Source: Actinoplanes sp. NBRC 103695
GTDB taxonomy: Bacteria; Actinomycetota; Actinomycetes; Mycobacteriales; Micromonosporaceae
NCBI RefSeq assembly: GCF_030269485.1
Contig: NZ_BSTL01000013.1
Coordinates: forward strand, 124,001-188,000
Length of the DNA stretch: 64,000 nt
Direction of reading: 5' to 3'
Part shown: positions 35,143-43,394 of the stretch, piece by piece
Position numbering within the stretch: position 1 is the stretch's first letter
Layout: every line of letters begins with the position of its first letter
The notes under the pieces: generated by a model
Told to the model about the DNA's origin: nothing
What the model saw: only the letters and a program-made list of their open reading frames with translations
Database searches by the model: none
Program-made: the position numbers and the translations under genes

Positions 35143-36511
35143 ACCGGCGGTCCAGCGCCGGGTTGTAGCTGTCCACAGCGGACGTCTTCAAAGCGGGAAC
35201 AGTGGAAACTCCGGCCCAGCGCTGCACGGCCGACGTGGCGGTCGCTCCCTCGGCCGGCACCAGGGCGGCGATGGACGCACCGTGGTTGGCGCCGGGCGCG
35301 GTGAACGACAGCGAGTCGACGGTGCCACGCCCGAGCTCGAACGGCTCGGCGCCCCAGGGGTCGTTCTGGCCGTACACGAAGAGGAGCGTGCGCCCCGACC
35401 GCCGCACCCAATGGTCGATGTCGTCCATCGCGGCGGGACGGAATCGCGGCGCCAAGGCGGAGGGCACGTACGACTTGGCAGTGTCCTCACCCCGGTACTG
35501 CTGGTAGCGGGCCAGGTGGCGCAGCTTGGGCACCGGGTAGCCGAGCTCGGTGGCCGCCTGGTAGTAGTACGGCACGTAGCCGGTGATGCCCTGGTCGGTG
35601 TTGGAGTCCAGCCCGTAGACCTGGTTGATCCAGTTGAGCAGCGTGTCGTCGGTGGCGCTGACCGGTGGCACCTGCGGGCACTGGCTGAGCCCGCTGTACT
35701 GCCAGAACGCCCAGGTCGTGCCGTTCACCATGAACTCGAACGCCCGGTTCGCGCTGTGCACGATCGTGAAGGTCCGGTTGTTGGCGGCGGCCCACGCCTC
35801 GTACTTCGCGACCAGTGCCGACCGGCGTTTCAGCGCCTCGACCTGGATGTCGTCGAGCGCCTTGCGGCAGGATTCGGTGCCGACCCTGGTGAAGAACTTG
35901 TCGTACGCCGAGTCTTCCTGCTCGTCGACGTCCTGCGGCGCCACGTACGCCACCGTGCCGTCGACGTCGGCCGGGTAGAACCGGCGGTGGTAGATCGAGG
36001 TCATGCCGCCCTTGCTGGCCCCGGTGGAGATCCACTTCAGGGAGTAGACCGCCTTGAGGGCGAGCACGATCCGGTGGTGGTCGGTGGCCGCCTGCCAGAT
36101 GGTCAGGTCGGTCCAGTCGGCCGGTTCGGGCCGGGACGGCGTGAAGAACCGTTGCTCGACGGAGAGCTGGTTGCCGTCGATGAGCCGGGTGGGTTCGCTG
36201 CGGAAGGCGCCGGTGGGTACGCCGTACCCGGTGGTGTGCAGGACCGTGGGCCGGTCGGCGCCGCGGTGCAGCAGGGTCATCCGTTGCTGGAAGGTTCCGG
36301 CGGCCTGGTCCCGGTGGTCCACCTCCTGTGTGAACGTGAGGTTAAAGAATCGGTAGCCGGTCGGCGCCGTCCCCTCGGACACGACGGTCAGACCGGGTAC
36401 GCGGCGCAGTTGTTCGAGAATGTCCGGCGGCGCCGCGGCGTGCGCCGGAGCGGCTCCGACCAGCAAAGATGCGCAGAGAATCAGGGTGGACAGCAGAGCG
36501 GTGCGTCTCAT
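35126..36511 (-). CDS. Secreted S37-type tripeptidyl aminopeptidase
   Basis: A protein of 461 residues. A signal peptide (about 1-25, LILCASLLVGAAPAHA) precedes a domain like that of the Streptomyces prolyl tri/tetrapeptidyl aminopeptidases (PS-10/S37 family). The nucleophile Ser is in WISTGASKGGMTSIY (about residue 180), an Asp in VYGQNDPWGAEP and the His in APGANHGASIA. It frees tripeptides from proteins outside the cell. The start at 36511 has GGGAG ahead and gives a proper signal peptide. Confidence 0.8.
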   Translation of the reverse strand: MRRTALLSTLILCASLLVGAAPAHAAAPPDILEQLRRVPGLTVVSEGTAPTGYRFFNLTFTQEVDHRDQAAGTFQQRMTLLHRGADRPTVLHTTGYGVPTGAFRSEPTRLIDGNQLSVEQRFFTPSRPEPADWTDLTIWQAATDHHRIVLALKAVYSLKWISTGASKGGMTSIYHRRFYPADVDGTVAYVAPQDVDEQEDSAYDKFFTRVGTESCRKALDDIQVEALKRRSALVAKYEAWAAANNRTFTIVHSANRAFEFMVNGTTWAFWQYSGLSQCPQVPPVSATDDTLLNWINQVYGLDSNTDQGITGYVPYYYQAATELGYPVPKLRHLARYQQYRGEDTAKSYVPSALAPRFRPAAMDDIDHWVRRSGRTLLFVYGQNDPWGAEPFELGRGTVDSLSFTAPGANHGASIAALVPAEGATATSAVQRWAGVSTVPALKTSAVDSYNPALDRRFSLRG

Positions 36512-36587
36512 CACACTCCCGGAGTGCCTGGGATATCGATGCCTGACCATATCCCGCGTTCGGTTAACCGCGGGTGCACCGCACGGC

Positions 36588-36593
36588 TATCGT
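36588..36593 (+). promoter_or_regulatory. -10 element of a leaderless glycosyltransferase mRNA
   Basis: TATCGT fits TANNNT and ends 7 nt before the GTG at 36601. A TTAACC about 18 bp further up (36564) could be the -35 element. Confidence 0.4.
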
Positions 36594-36600
36594 GTGCCGC

Positions 36601-37767
36601 GTGAAAATCCGCTACGTGCTCAACAACGCCTACGGCGCCGGCGGCACCATTCGCACGGTCATCAACCAGGCGAACGCCATGTGCGTCGAGCACGACGTGG
36701 AGATCGCGAGCGTTCTCCGCACCCGGGAGAAGACGGTCTTCGCGCTCGACCCGCGGGTGCGGCTGGTGTCCCTGACCGGTCTGCGGGACGACGGCTCCCG
36801 GTTCACCGACCCGCAGGGCGGCAACTCGCGTGTCTGGCGCAAGACGCGGCGCTTCCGCAACCGGTTCCCGCACGGGCGGGACTACCGGTTCAAGCGCTGG
36901 GATCCCCTGCTGGACCTGGCGGTCATCCGGTATTTCCGGCGCCAGAAGGACGGCGTGCTGATCACCACGCGCCCGGGCCTCAATCTCCTGGCCGCCTGGA
37001 CCGCGCCGCGGCGGCTGCTCCGGATCGCCCAGGACCACATGAACCTGGGCACCTACAAGCCGGCGTTGCGCGCCGAGCTGGTGCGGGCCTATCCGCGGCT
37101 GGACGCCGTCGCCGTGCTGACCGAGCACGACCTGGCCGACTGGCGGGCCGCGCTGGGCGACCGGGTCCGGCTGGAGCGGATCCCGAACGGGATCCCGCCG
37201 GTCGCCGAGCCGGGCTCGTCGCCGGAGGCGAAGACGGTGGTGGCGGCCGGCCGGTTCGCCCCGCAGAAGGGCTTCGACCTGCTGGTCGAGGCGTGGGCGG
37301 CGGTGCACGCCAAGCACCCGGACTGGGTGCTGAAGATCTTCGGCAACGGGCCGATGCGCGAGCAGCTCATCGCCCGGGCGGACGAGCTGGGGCTGGGCGG
37401 GTCGGTGACCATGCCCGGCATCACCCGGCAGCTGGACAAGGAGCTCGCCGCCGCCTCCCTCTACGTGCTGAGCTCCCGTTTCGAGGGGTTGCCGATGGTG
37501 CTCCTGGAGGCGATGAGCGCGGGCCTGCCGGCGGTCGCCTTCGACTGCCCGACCGGGCCGGCGGAGGTCGTCGAGGACGGGGTGAACGGCCGGCTGGTGC
37601 CCGCGGAGGACGTGGACGGCCTGGCCGCGGCGCTGTGCGAGCTGATCGAGGACCCGGAGCGGCTGCGCGAGATGGGTGCCGGCGCGGTGAAGAGCAGCGA
37701 GCCCTTCTCCATGCCGGCGGTTTCCGCCCACTGGACCCGTTTCCTGACGGAGCTCAGCCGGACTTAA
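36601..37767 (+). CDS. GT4-family glycosyltransferase
   Basis: A cytoplasmic GT-B glycosyltransferase of 388 residues. N-terminal domain opens with KIRYVLNNAYGAGGTIRTV (Gly-rich acceptor loop). The second domain has VVAAGRFAPQKGFDLLVEAW and the nucleotide-sugar-binding E-x7-E motif in RFEGLPMVLLEAMSAGLP. It transfers a sugar from a nucleotide donor; acceptor unknown, wall polymer or glycolipid being common in the family. Start GTG at 36601 with a leaderless promoter; the longer frame upstream was rejected. Confidence 0.85.
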   Translation: MKIRYVLNNAYGAGGTIRTVINQANAMCVEHDVEIASVLRTREKTVFALDPRVRLVSLTGLRDDGSRFTDPQGGNSRVWRKTRRFRNRFPHGRDYRFKRWDPLLDLAVIRYFRRQKDGVLITTRPGLNLLAAWTAPRRLLRIAQDHMNLGTYKPALRAELVRAYPRLDAVAVLTEHDLADWRAALGDRVRLERIPNGIPPVAEPGSSPEAKTVVAAGRFAPQKGFDLLVEAWAAVHAKHPDWVLKIFGNGPMREQLIARADELGLGGSVTMPGITRQLDKELAAASLYVLSSRFEGLPMVLLEAMSAGLPAVAFDCPTGPAEVVEDGVNGRLVPAEDVDGLAAALCELIEDPERLREMGAGAVKSSEPFSMPAVSAHWTRFLTELSRT

Positions 37768-37837
37768 GCCGAGCGTGAGGCAGGCCACTGGCGGCTGCCC
37801 GATTCTTCCCCTCTGTGCTGACCCCGATAGGAGTCCC

Positions 37838-39964
37838 ATGAGGAGAACGCTCAGCCGCCTCGGCGTCACGGCCGGTGTCATGGTGGCGGTCATCGCCCCG
37901 GTGGCCACGACCGCCTTCGCCGTCGCCATCACCCCACCCACCCCGCGTACGGGCAAGCTGGTGCAGGTCGGCCCGACCGCCGAACACGGCTTCCCGGCCT
38001 GGTACCGGGACAGCAACAACGTACGCCTGGAGGCCTGCGTCTCCGACGACCCGCTGTGCCCCGTGCTCCTGGACGAGGTTCCGGACCCGGATGCGCCGAT
38101 CTCGTATCCGGACAACTTCCCGGGTGAGTTCTTCTACCAGCTGGCCGGCTCGACCGTGACGCTGACCAACGGCGTGAACGCCACCATCGGCATGGACCTC
38201 GAGGGCGCCTGGGCCCGCGAGGAGGTGATCGACGGCGACCAGATGGTGTTCGGCCGGGTCCGCATCCGCTTCGCCGCGCCGGAGGGCGACCGGTTCCGGA
38301 TCACCCACCCGTACGGCATCGACGACATCGTGGCGACCGACCGGGGCGTCAACATGACCGAGGACATCGGGACCACGCCGCTGGCCTTCGGCGGGGCCTT
38401 CAACAGCCGGATCGGCCCGTTCCTGAAGTGGGATCCGGCGGTGCTGCCGGCCGCCCCGGCGGGCTACATCGGCGACCCGGGCGTCGACCACAAGATCGTC
38501 GGCAGCCCGTACAACACGAACTTCATCCGGATCGAGCAGCTCGACCCGGCCTCCGGGGCGGTGATCGGCCAGCTCGGCTTCTCCGATCTGTTCAGCGTCC
38601 AGGGCCGGTACGCGACCAACGCCGGCGTCGACATCGACCAGGCCACGTACACCACCGACGCGGACGGCACCGGCTTCGTCGAGGTCTTCGCCAGCAGCGA
38701 GCCCGGCCAGGCCATCGAGGTCGCCTCGAACCCGGCGCTCGGCTTCCGCGGCACCCGGCTGCGCGGTCAGAACGGCAGGTACTACGGCCGTTTCCCGGTG
38801 ACCGGCTCGGTGCCGGACGGCGCGACCATCGAGGTGATCAACAACAGCGACCGCCCGGTGGCACGCAAGACCGCGAAGCTGGTGGACGTCGTGCGCGTCA
38901 CGAACGTCCAGTACAACGCGGACAACGGCAGGCTGCAGGTCGCCGCCACCTCCTCGGACGGCGACACCAGCCCCGGCGTGCTGTCCGTCGACGGCTTCGG
39001 CCCGATCACCGGCTCGCCGTTCACCGGCGTGCAGGCGCCCCCGCCGTCGATCACCGTGCGCTCCTCGGGCGGCGGCTCGGCGACGGCGGCGGTGACCGGC
39101 AGCGGCCACCTGTTCCTGCCGGACCGACCGGTCGCGGCGGGCACCACGGGCAACCCGGTGGTGGTCGGCCAGAACGTCCAGCTGGACGGTTCGGGGTCCA
39201 CGGGCGAGATCGACTCGTACGCCTGGACGCAGGTGTCCGGCCCGGCGGTGACGCTCACCAACGCGGACCAGGCGACGGCGTCGTTCGTGCCCACCGCGGT
39301 CGGCACCTACGCGTTCACCCTGGTGGCGACCGGTCCGGGCGGCGTGAGCCCACCGGTGACGGTGACGACCCAGGTGATCGGCGTGCAGGCGCCGACGGCC
39401 GACGCGGGTGTCGACCAGACGGTGGTGCGGGGACGTGCGGTGGCCCTGGACGGCACCCGGTCCCGCGCGGTGGAGACGTACTCCTGGCGGCAGGTGTCCG
39501 GCCCGGCGGTGACGCTGACCGGGGCGACCAGCGCCCGGCCGACCTTCACCTACCCGGTGCAGGCGCTGCCGGCCACGCCCGGCCCGAACGCGGCGTTCGT
39601 CTACAACAACGCGCCGGTCGTGCTGGAGCTGACGGTCCGCAACCCGGCCGGCATCGCGACCGACCAGATCGTCGTCCGGCCGTCGGCGGACGCCTTCATC
39701 GGTGGCATCACCACCCGCTACCGCACCGGTAACAACGAGTGGCGGATCTCCGGCACCAACAGCCTGCTCGCCGGGCAGCGGGTGCAGGTGGTCCTGGGCA
39801 GCACGCTCACCGGCCGGACCATCGGCTCGGCGGTCGCGGTGGACGCGGCCGGAGCGTGGAGCGTCCGGGTGACCGGCCCGGCGCCGGGCACGATCCGCAC
39901 GGTCAGCGTGGTCTCCTCGACCGGAGCGATCGCCCTGGCCGCACCGGTGACCGTCACCAACTGA
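37838..39964 (+). CDS. Exported protein with PKD-like domains
   Basis: A protein of 708 residues. Signal peptide (about 1-29) cleaved near TTAFA. The first 430 residues form a beta-rich domain that I do not recognise (AWYRDSNNVRLEACVSDDPLC; FRITHPYGIDDIVATD); fungal and actinobacterial exported proteins have like segments. Two PKD/REJ-like Ig domains follow (VQLDGSGSTGEIDSYAWTQV and VALDGTRSRAVETYSWRQV), then a last beta domain. Start with AGGAG. Likely cell-surface or secreted; function unknown. A strong terminator hairpin follows. Confidence 0.75.
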   Translation: MRRTLSRLGVTAGVMVAVIAPVATTAFAVAITPPTPRTGKLVQVGPTAEHGFPAWYRDSNNVRLEACVSDDPLCPVLLDEVPDPDAPISYPDNFPGEFFYQLAGSTVTLTNGVNATIGMDLEGAWAREEVIDGDQMVFGRVRIRFAAPEGDRFRITHPYGIDDIVATDRGVNMTEDIGTTPLAFGGAFNSRIGPFLKWDPAVLPAAPAGYIGDPGVDHKIVGSPYNTNFIRIEQLDPASGAVIGQLGFSDLFSVQGRYATNAGVDIDQATYTTDADGTGFVEVFASSEPGQAIEVASNPALGFRGTRLRGQNGRYYGRFPVTGSVPDGATIEVINNSDRPVARKTAKLVDVVRVTNVQYNADNGRLQVAATSSDGDTSPGVLSVDGFGPITGSPFTGVQAPPPSITVRSSGGGSATAAVTGSGHLFLPDRPVAAGTTGNPVVVGQNVQLDGSGSTGEIDSYAWTQVSGPAVTLTNADQATASFVPTAVGTYAFTLVATGPGGVSPPVTVTTQVIGVQAPTADAGVDQTVVRGRAVALDGTRSRAVETYSWRQVSGPAVTLTGATSARPTFTYPVQALPATPGPNAAFVYNNAPVVLELTVRNPAGIATDQIVVRPSADAFIGGITTRYRTGNNEWRISGTNSLLAGQRVQVVLGSTLTGRTIGSAVAVDAAGAWSVRVTGPAPGTIRTVSVVSSTGAIALAAPVTVTN

Positions 39965-39975
39965 CGCGGTTCATG

Positions 39976-40022
39976 AAGAGAACGAACGTTCTTTACCTGA
40001 CGGAAAGAACGTTCGTTCTCTT
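39976..40022. terminator. Bidirectional terminator hairpin, 19-bp perfect stem
   Basis: AAGAGAACGAACGTTCTTT (39976-39994) and its exact complement (40004-40022) enclose a 9-nt loop. It lies between the convergent ends of the PKD gene (39964) and the SARP-AAA gene (40033) and is far less GC-rich than its surroundings. Each arm also contains GAACGTTC, a small palindrome. Confidence 0.85.
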
Positions 40023-40032
40023 TGTGACCGGA

Positions 40033-41766
40033 CTAGGCGCTCGTCAGCTGTGAGCGCAGATGCCGGCTGGAGGCACTGGACACCTGCTCGGCCACCGCGT
40101 CGCGGATCAGCGAGCTGCGATGCCGCACATGCCCGTCGGCGTCCTCCGCCAGCAGGTGGGCGTGCACCAGCCCGTCGATGCAGCCCAGCACGTCGATGAC
40201 CGGCCGACCGGTGAGCCGCGCCAGGTCGTCCACGGTGAGCTCGCCGAGCGCCGCGCACAGCCGCAGCACCTCCCAGCCGGGCTCGGGCATCCAGCCGGTC
40301 CGGGTGCGGGCCACCTGCATGGCCACCGCGGCGGTCACCTCGGGGCTCCGGTCGGCGACCGCGACCAGCGCGGCGATGCCTCCGGTCCGTTCGTTCAGCT
40401 TCTCGCCGAGCGGGTCCAGGTCGGTCTCGGTGAGCGGGCCCAGGCGGAGCACCAGCGGGCTGCCCAGGCCGGCGATCGGCCGGTCCCGGATCTCCGACGG
40501 GTAGCGGTACGTCAGCACCACCCGCAGCCGCGCGCAGTGCCCGCCCAGCCAGGCCAGCTCGGCCACGCTCACCTCGTCCAGGGCCTGGGCGTCGTCGACC
40601 GCGATCAGCAGCGGCTCCGGGCCGCACAGCGCGTCAGCGACGGCGGCCAGTTCCTCGCGGCGCAGCGGACGCTGTTCGGTCATCGCCGCCTCGACGGTGG
40701 CCGGTACGACGCCGCGGACGCCCAGGTCGGCGAGGGCGCTGTGCAGCCAGGTGAGCCGTAGCGCACCGGCCGAGGCCGAGCCGTGCCCGACGCCGACCCG
40801 GGAGGGCGACCGGCGGCGCAGCTCGTCCAGCAGCGCGGTCTTGCCCACGCCGCTGGGCCCGACCAGGTGCACGACCGGGATGTGGTCATCGCTGAGCAGC
40901 AGCTCGATCTCGGCGGGCCGGCCGAGGAAGTGGCGCCGGAGGGGCGCGGGGGCGGGATTCGGGGCGCTGCGTGGCTCCTCGGTGAAGGCCGAGGACGCTG
41001 GCGCGGGCGTTGGTGTGGACTGCCGGCTGAGCAGCACGTTGCGCTGGAGTTCGGCGGTCCGGGCGGACGGCGCGACGCCCAGTTCGTCGTCGAGGGCCTT
41101 GCGGCAGCGCTCGTAGAGGCGCAGCGCGTCGTCCGGCCGGCCGAGCGCGGCGGCGGCGGTCATGCCGGTCTGGTAGGCGGCCTCGAGGAACGGGTCCAGT
41201 TCGATGGCGGCGAGTGCAAGGCGCAGCGCCCGGGCGGGGTCGCGGTCCATGATCCCGTCGGCGATCTCCAGGTGGGCGTTCTGCAGCGCGACGCGGACCT
41301 CGTTGCGGACCGGTTCGGCCCAGTCCGCGTACGGGTCGTCGGCGAACGGCAGCTCGTGCGCCAGTGCGGAGATCTCCTGCTGGAGGCCGAGGCGCTCGGC
41401 CGTGCCGGAGGTGGTGAGGTCCAGCCCGCGGATCCGGTGGTGCAGGTCGGCGAGGTCGAGCCAGGCGCGGCCGGTGTCGAAGAGGTATCCGCCGGCCCGG
41501 GTGACGATGAACTGGGTGGCGGCGTTGCCGTCGGGCTGGAGGCGGCGGCGGATCACCGAGACGTAGTGCTCGAGCGCGGCCACGTGGTTGCCGGGCAGGT
41601 CACGGCCCCAGACGGCGTCGGCCAGCGCGTCCTTGGACTGGATCCGGTCGTACCGGGCGGCGAGCACGCTGAGTACCTGCCGGGCCCGGCGGGGCAGCCC
41701 GGTGGCGGGCAGGCTGACGCCGTCGTCTCCGGCCACGTCGAGCCGGCCGAGCACACGTACCCGCAT
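40033..41766 (-). CDS. SARP-family regulator with AAA ATPase domain
   Basis: A protein of 577 residues. OmpR-like DNA-binding domain (1-95), BTAD (100-250; AYQTGMTAAAALGRPDDALR), linker, then an AAA part with GPSGVGKTALLDELRR (Walker A) and LLIAVDDAQALDE (Walker B), ending in a winged-helix-like stretch. Unlike the regulator at 31254 the ATPase part is complete; TPR repeats are lacking. The start has GGAGG 4 nt ahead. Possible targets are the divergent secreted-protein genes at 41959 and beyond. Confidence 0.85.
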   Translation of the reverse strand: MRVRVLGRLDVAGDDGVSLPATGLPRRARQVLSVLAARYDRIQSKDALADAVWGRDLPGNHVAALEHYVSVIRRRLQPDGNAATQFIVTRAGGYLFDTGRAWLDLADLHHRIRGLDLTTSGTAERLGLQQEISALAHELPFADDPYADWAEPVRNEVRVALQNAHLEIADGIMDRDPARALRLALAAIELDPFLEAAYQTGMTAAAALGRPDDALRLYERCRKALDDELGVAPSARTAELQRNVLLSRQSTPTPAPASSAFTEEPRSAPNPAPAPLRRHFLGRPAEIELLLSDDHIPVVHLVGPSGVGKTALLDELRRRSPSRVGVGHGSASAGALRLTWLHSALADLGVRGVVPATVEAAMTEQRPLRREELAAVADALCGPEPLLIAVDDAQALDEVSVAELAWLGGHCARLRVVLTYRYPSEIRDRPIAGLGSPLVLRLGPLTETDLDPLGEKLNERTGGIAALVAVADRSPEVTAAVAMQVARTRTGWMPEPGWEVLRLCAALGELTVDDLARLTGRPVIDVLGCIDGLVHAHLLAEDADGHVRHRSSLIRDAVAEQVSSASSRHLRSQLTSA

Positions 41767-41881
41767 GGGACCTCCAAACCGCGGTCTGAGTACAGCTCAC
41801 ATCGGCATCCGCCGCCCGACCTGAAGGCTTTGGCCCGGGTAACCGCTTCACCATTGAGAGCCATCTTTATGCAGATGCAGC

Positions 41882-41916
41882 ACATTGACGTGCATTGACA
41901 GCGAGAAAGCGCTTCC
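41882..41916. promoter_or_regulatory. Palindrome and short direct repeat upstream of a secreted-protein gene
   Basis: A direct repeat of cattgac (41883 and 41893) is followed by gaaagcgcttcc (41905-41916), whose core AAGCGCTT is a perfect palindrome like the centre of LacI-family operators. It lies 43 bp ahead of the DUF1996 gene within a 192-bp divergent gap. Role as an operator is a guess. Confidence 0.3.
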
Positions 41917-41958
41917 CCACGCGAGATACTCCCGGCACCCGTTCCCGCGGAGGTAAAA

Positions 41959-43287
41959 ATGAAGAGAACAGCCCTGCTGGCGATCTCCCTGCTCGTCAGC
42001 GTCACCGTGGTCACCGCCGCATCCCCGGCGTCGGCGGCCACCCGCACGGTCCAGGCCGAGGCGTACGCCGCACAGTCCGGCGTCGTGCTGGAGCAGACCG
42101 CCGACACCGGCGGCGGCCAGAACGTCTCCTATCTCGCCAACGGCGACTGGATGCGGTACGACAACGTCGACCTCGGCGCGGCCGGCAGCCTGACGATTCA
42201 GGCCCGGATCGCATCGGTGCCCGGCGGCGGCTCGATCGAGCTGCGCACCGGGTCGGCCACCGGCCCGCTGCTCACCCAGTTCACGGTCGCCGGCACCGGC
42301 GGCTGGCAGGCCTGGACCACGCTGAGCACCTCGGTGGCCAGCCATCCGACCGGCGCGCAGACGGTGTTCGCGCTGCTGCGCAACGGCGGCGGCGACTTCG
42401 TCAACATCAACTGGTTCTCGTTCGGCGACGGCCAGCCCGGCGGCGCCGGCTGGGTCGTCATGGACCAGGGCGTCTGGCAGCAGCAGCTGGCCCAGTTCGA
42501 CGCCATCCCCAACCGGACCATCCCGCCGGGCGCGGTCCGCGTGCCGGAGTTCAACGCCACCTGCTCGTACAGCCACTCCAGGCCGGACGACCCGATCGTG
42601 TTCCCGAACATGCCGGGCGCCTCGCACATGCACAGCTTCCTCGGCAACCCCAGCACCAACGCCGCCACCACGACGCAGACGCTCCTGCAGAACGCCGGCA
42701 CCACCTGCCGGCCGGGACAGGACCTGTCGGCGTACTGGATCCCCAGCCTCTACGAGCGCGGCCAGGTGGTCGAGCCCAAGGACGTGGTGGTCTACTACGG
42801 ATCGCGGCTGGCCGACCCGACCCGGACGAAGCCGTTCCCGCAGGGCTTCCGGTACATCGCCGGCGACGCCCGGCTGCAGACACCGACCCCGGCCGGTTCG
42901 GTGAACGCGTTCTACTGCGCCGGACCGGGCGGCGAGATCGGCCGGAGCACGGACGGCAACTGGCCGCGTTGCGCGCCGGGCGCCACGCTGATGTTCCAGC
43001 TGGTCTTCCCGGACTGCTGGGACGGCATCCACCTGGACAGCCCGTCGCACAAGGAACACGTGGCGTACGGCAACTGCGGTGGCCAGTTCCCGGTGGCCAT
43101 CCCGTCGGTGTCGTTCCTCATCGCCTACCCCACCGCGGGCAGCGCGGACGGCTTCCAGCTGGCCTCCGGCATGGCGTCCTCGATGCACGGCGACTCGTGG
43201 ATGGCGTGGGACAACGCGGCTCTGGGCCAGCGCGTGAAGAACTGCGTGGTCCAGAACGCAAAATGTAACTCGGCCGGTAACTACTAG
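41959..43287 (+). CDS. Secreted CBM6-DUF1996 protein
   Basis: A protein of 442 residues. Signal peptide (about 1-27), a CBM6-like sugar-binding domain (30-155; VQAEAYAAQSGVVLEQTADT, and GDWMRYDNVDLG), then DUF1996 (175-435) with HMHSFLGNPSTNA, CWDGIHLDSPSHKEHVAY and paired Cys residues. DUF1996 is common in fungi and actinomycetes and has no known activity, though its conserved His residues suggest metal or sugar binding. Start with GAGG. Followed by a GH97 gene, which suggests work on polysaccharide outside the cell. Confidence 0.8.
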   Translation: MKRTALLAISLLVSVTVVTAASPASAATRTVQAEAYAAQSGVVLEQTADTGGGQNVSYLANGDWMRYDNVDLGAAGSLTIQARIASVPGGGSIELRTGSATGPLLTQFTVAGTGGWQAWTTLSTSVASHPTGAQTVFALLRNGGGDFVNINWFSFGDGQPGGAGWVVMDQGVWQQQLAQFDAIPNRTIPPGAVRVPEFNATCSYSHSRPDDPIVFPNMPGASHMHSFLGNPSTNAATTTQTLLQNAGTTCRPGQDLSAYWIPSLYERGQVVEPKDVVVYYGSRLADPTRTKPFPQGFRYIAGDARLQTPTPAGSVNAFYCAGPGGEIGRSTDGNWPRCAPGATLMFQLVFPDCWDGIHLDSPSHKEHVAYGNCGGQFPVAIPSVSFLIAYPTAGSADGFQLASGMASSMHGDSWMAWDNAALGQRVKNCVVQNAKCNSAGNY

Positions 43288-43394
43288 AAATCAGGGCGGC
43301 GGTCCGCACAACGGCTAGCTCTGCCTTAAGTCTTGTCAAGGGCGGCGGTGGGGCTGAGGATGGTCATCGACGTACATCGTTGGAGGCTTTTCCT

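Noticed and set aside
39980-40020. LexA-type SOS boxes (GAAC-N4-GTTC) in the hairpin
   Set aside because: Both matches lie between convergent 3' ends and are a by-product of the perfect stem; a terminator explains them.
31254-41766. Antibiotic cluster suggested by two SARP-type regulators
   Set aside because: No PKS, NRPS, terpene or RiPP genes are near; the first regulator is coupled to eccE.
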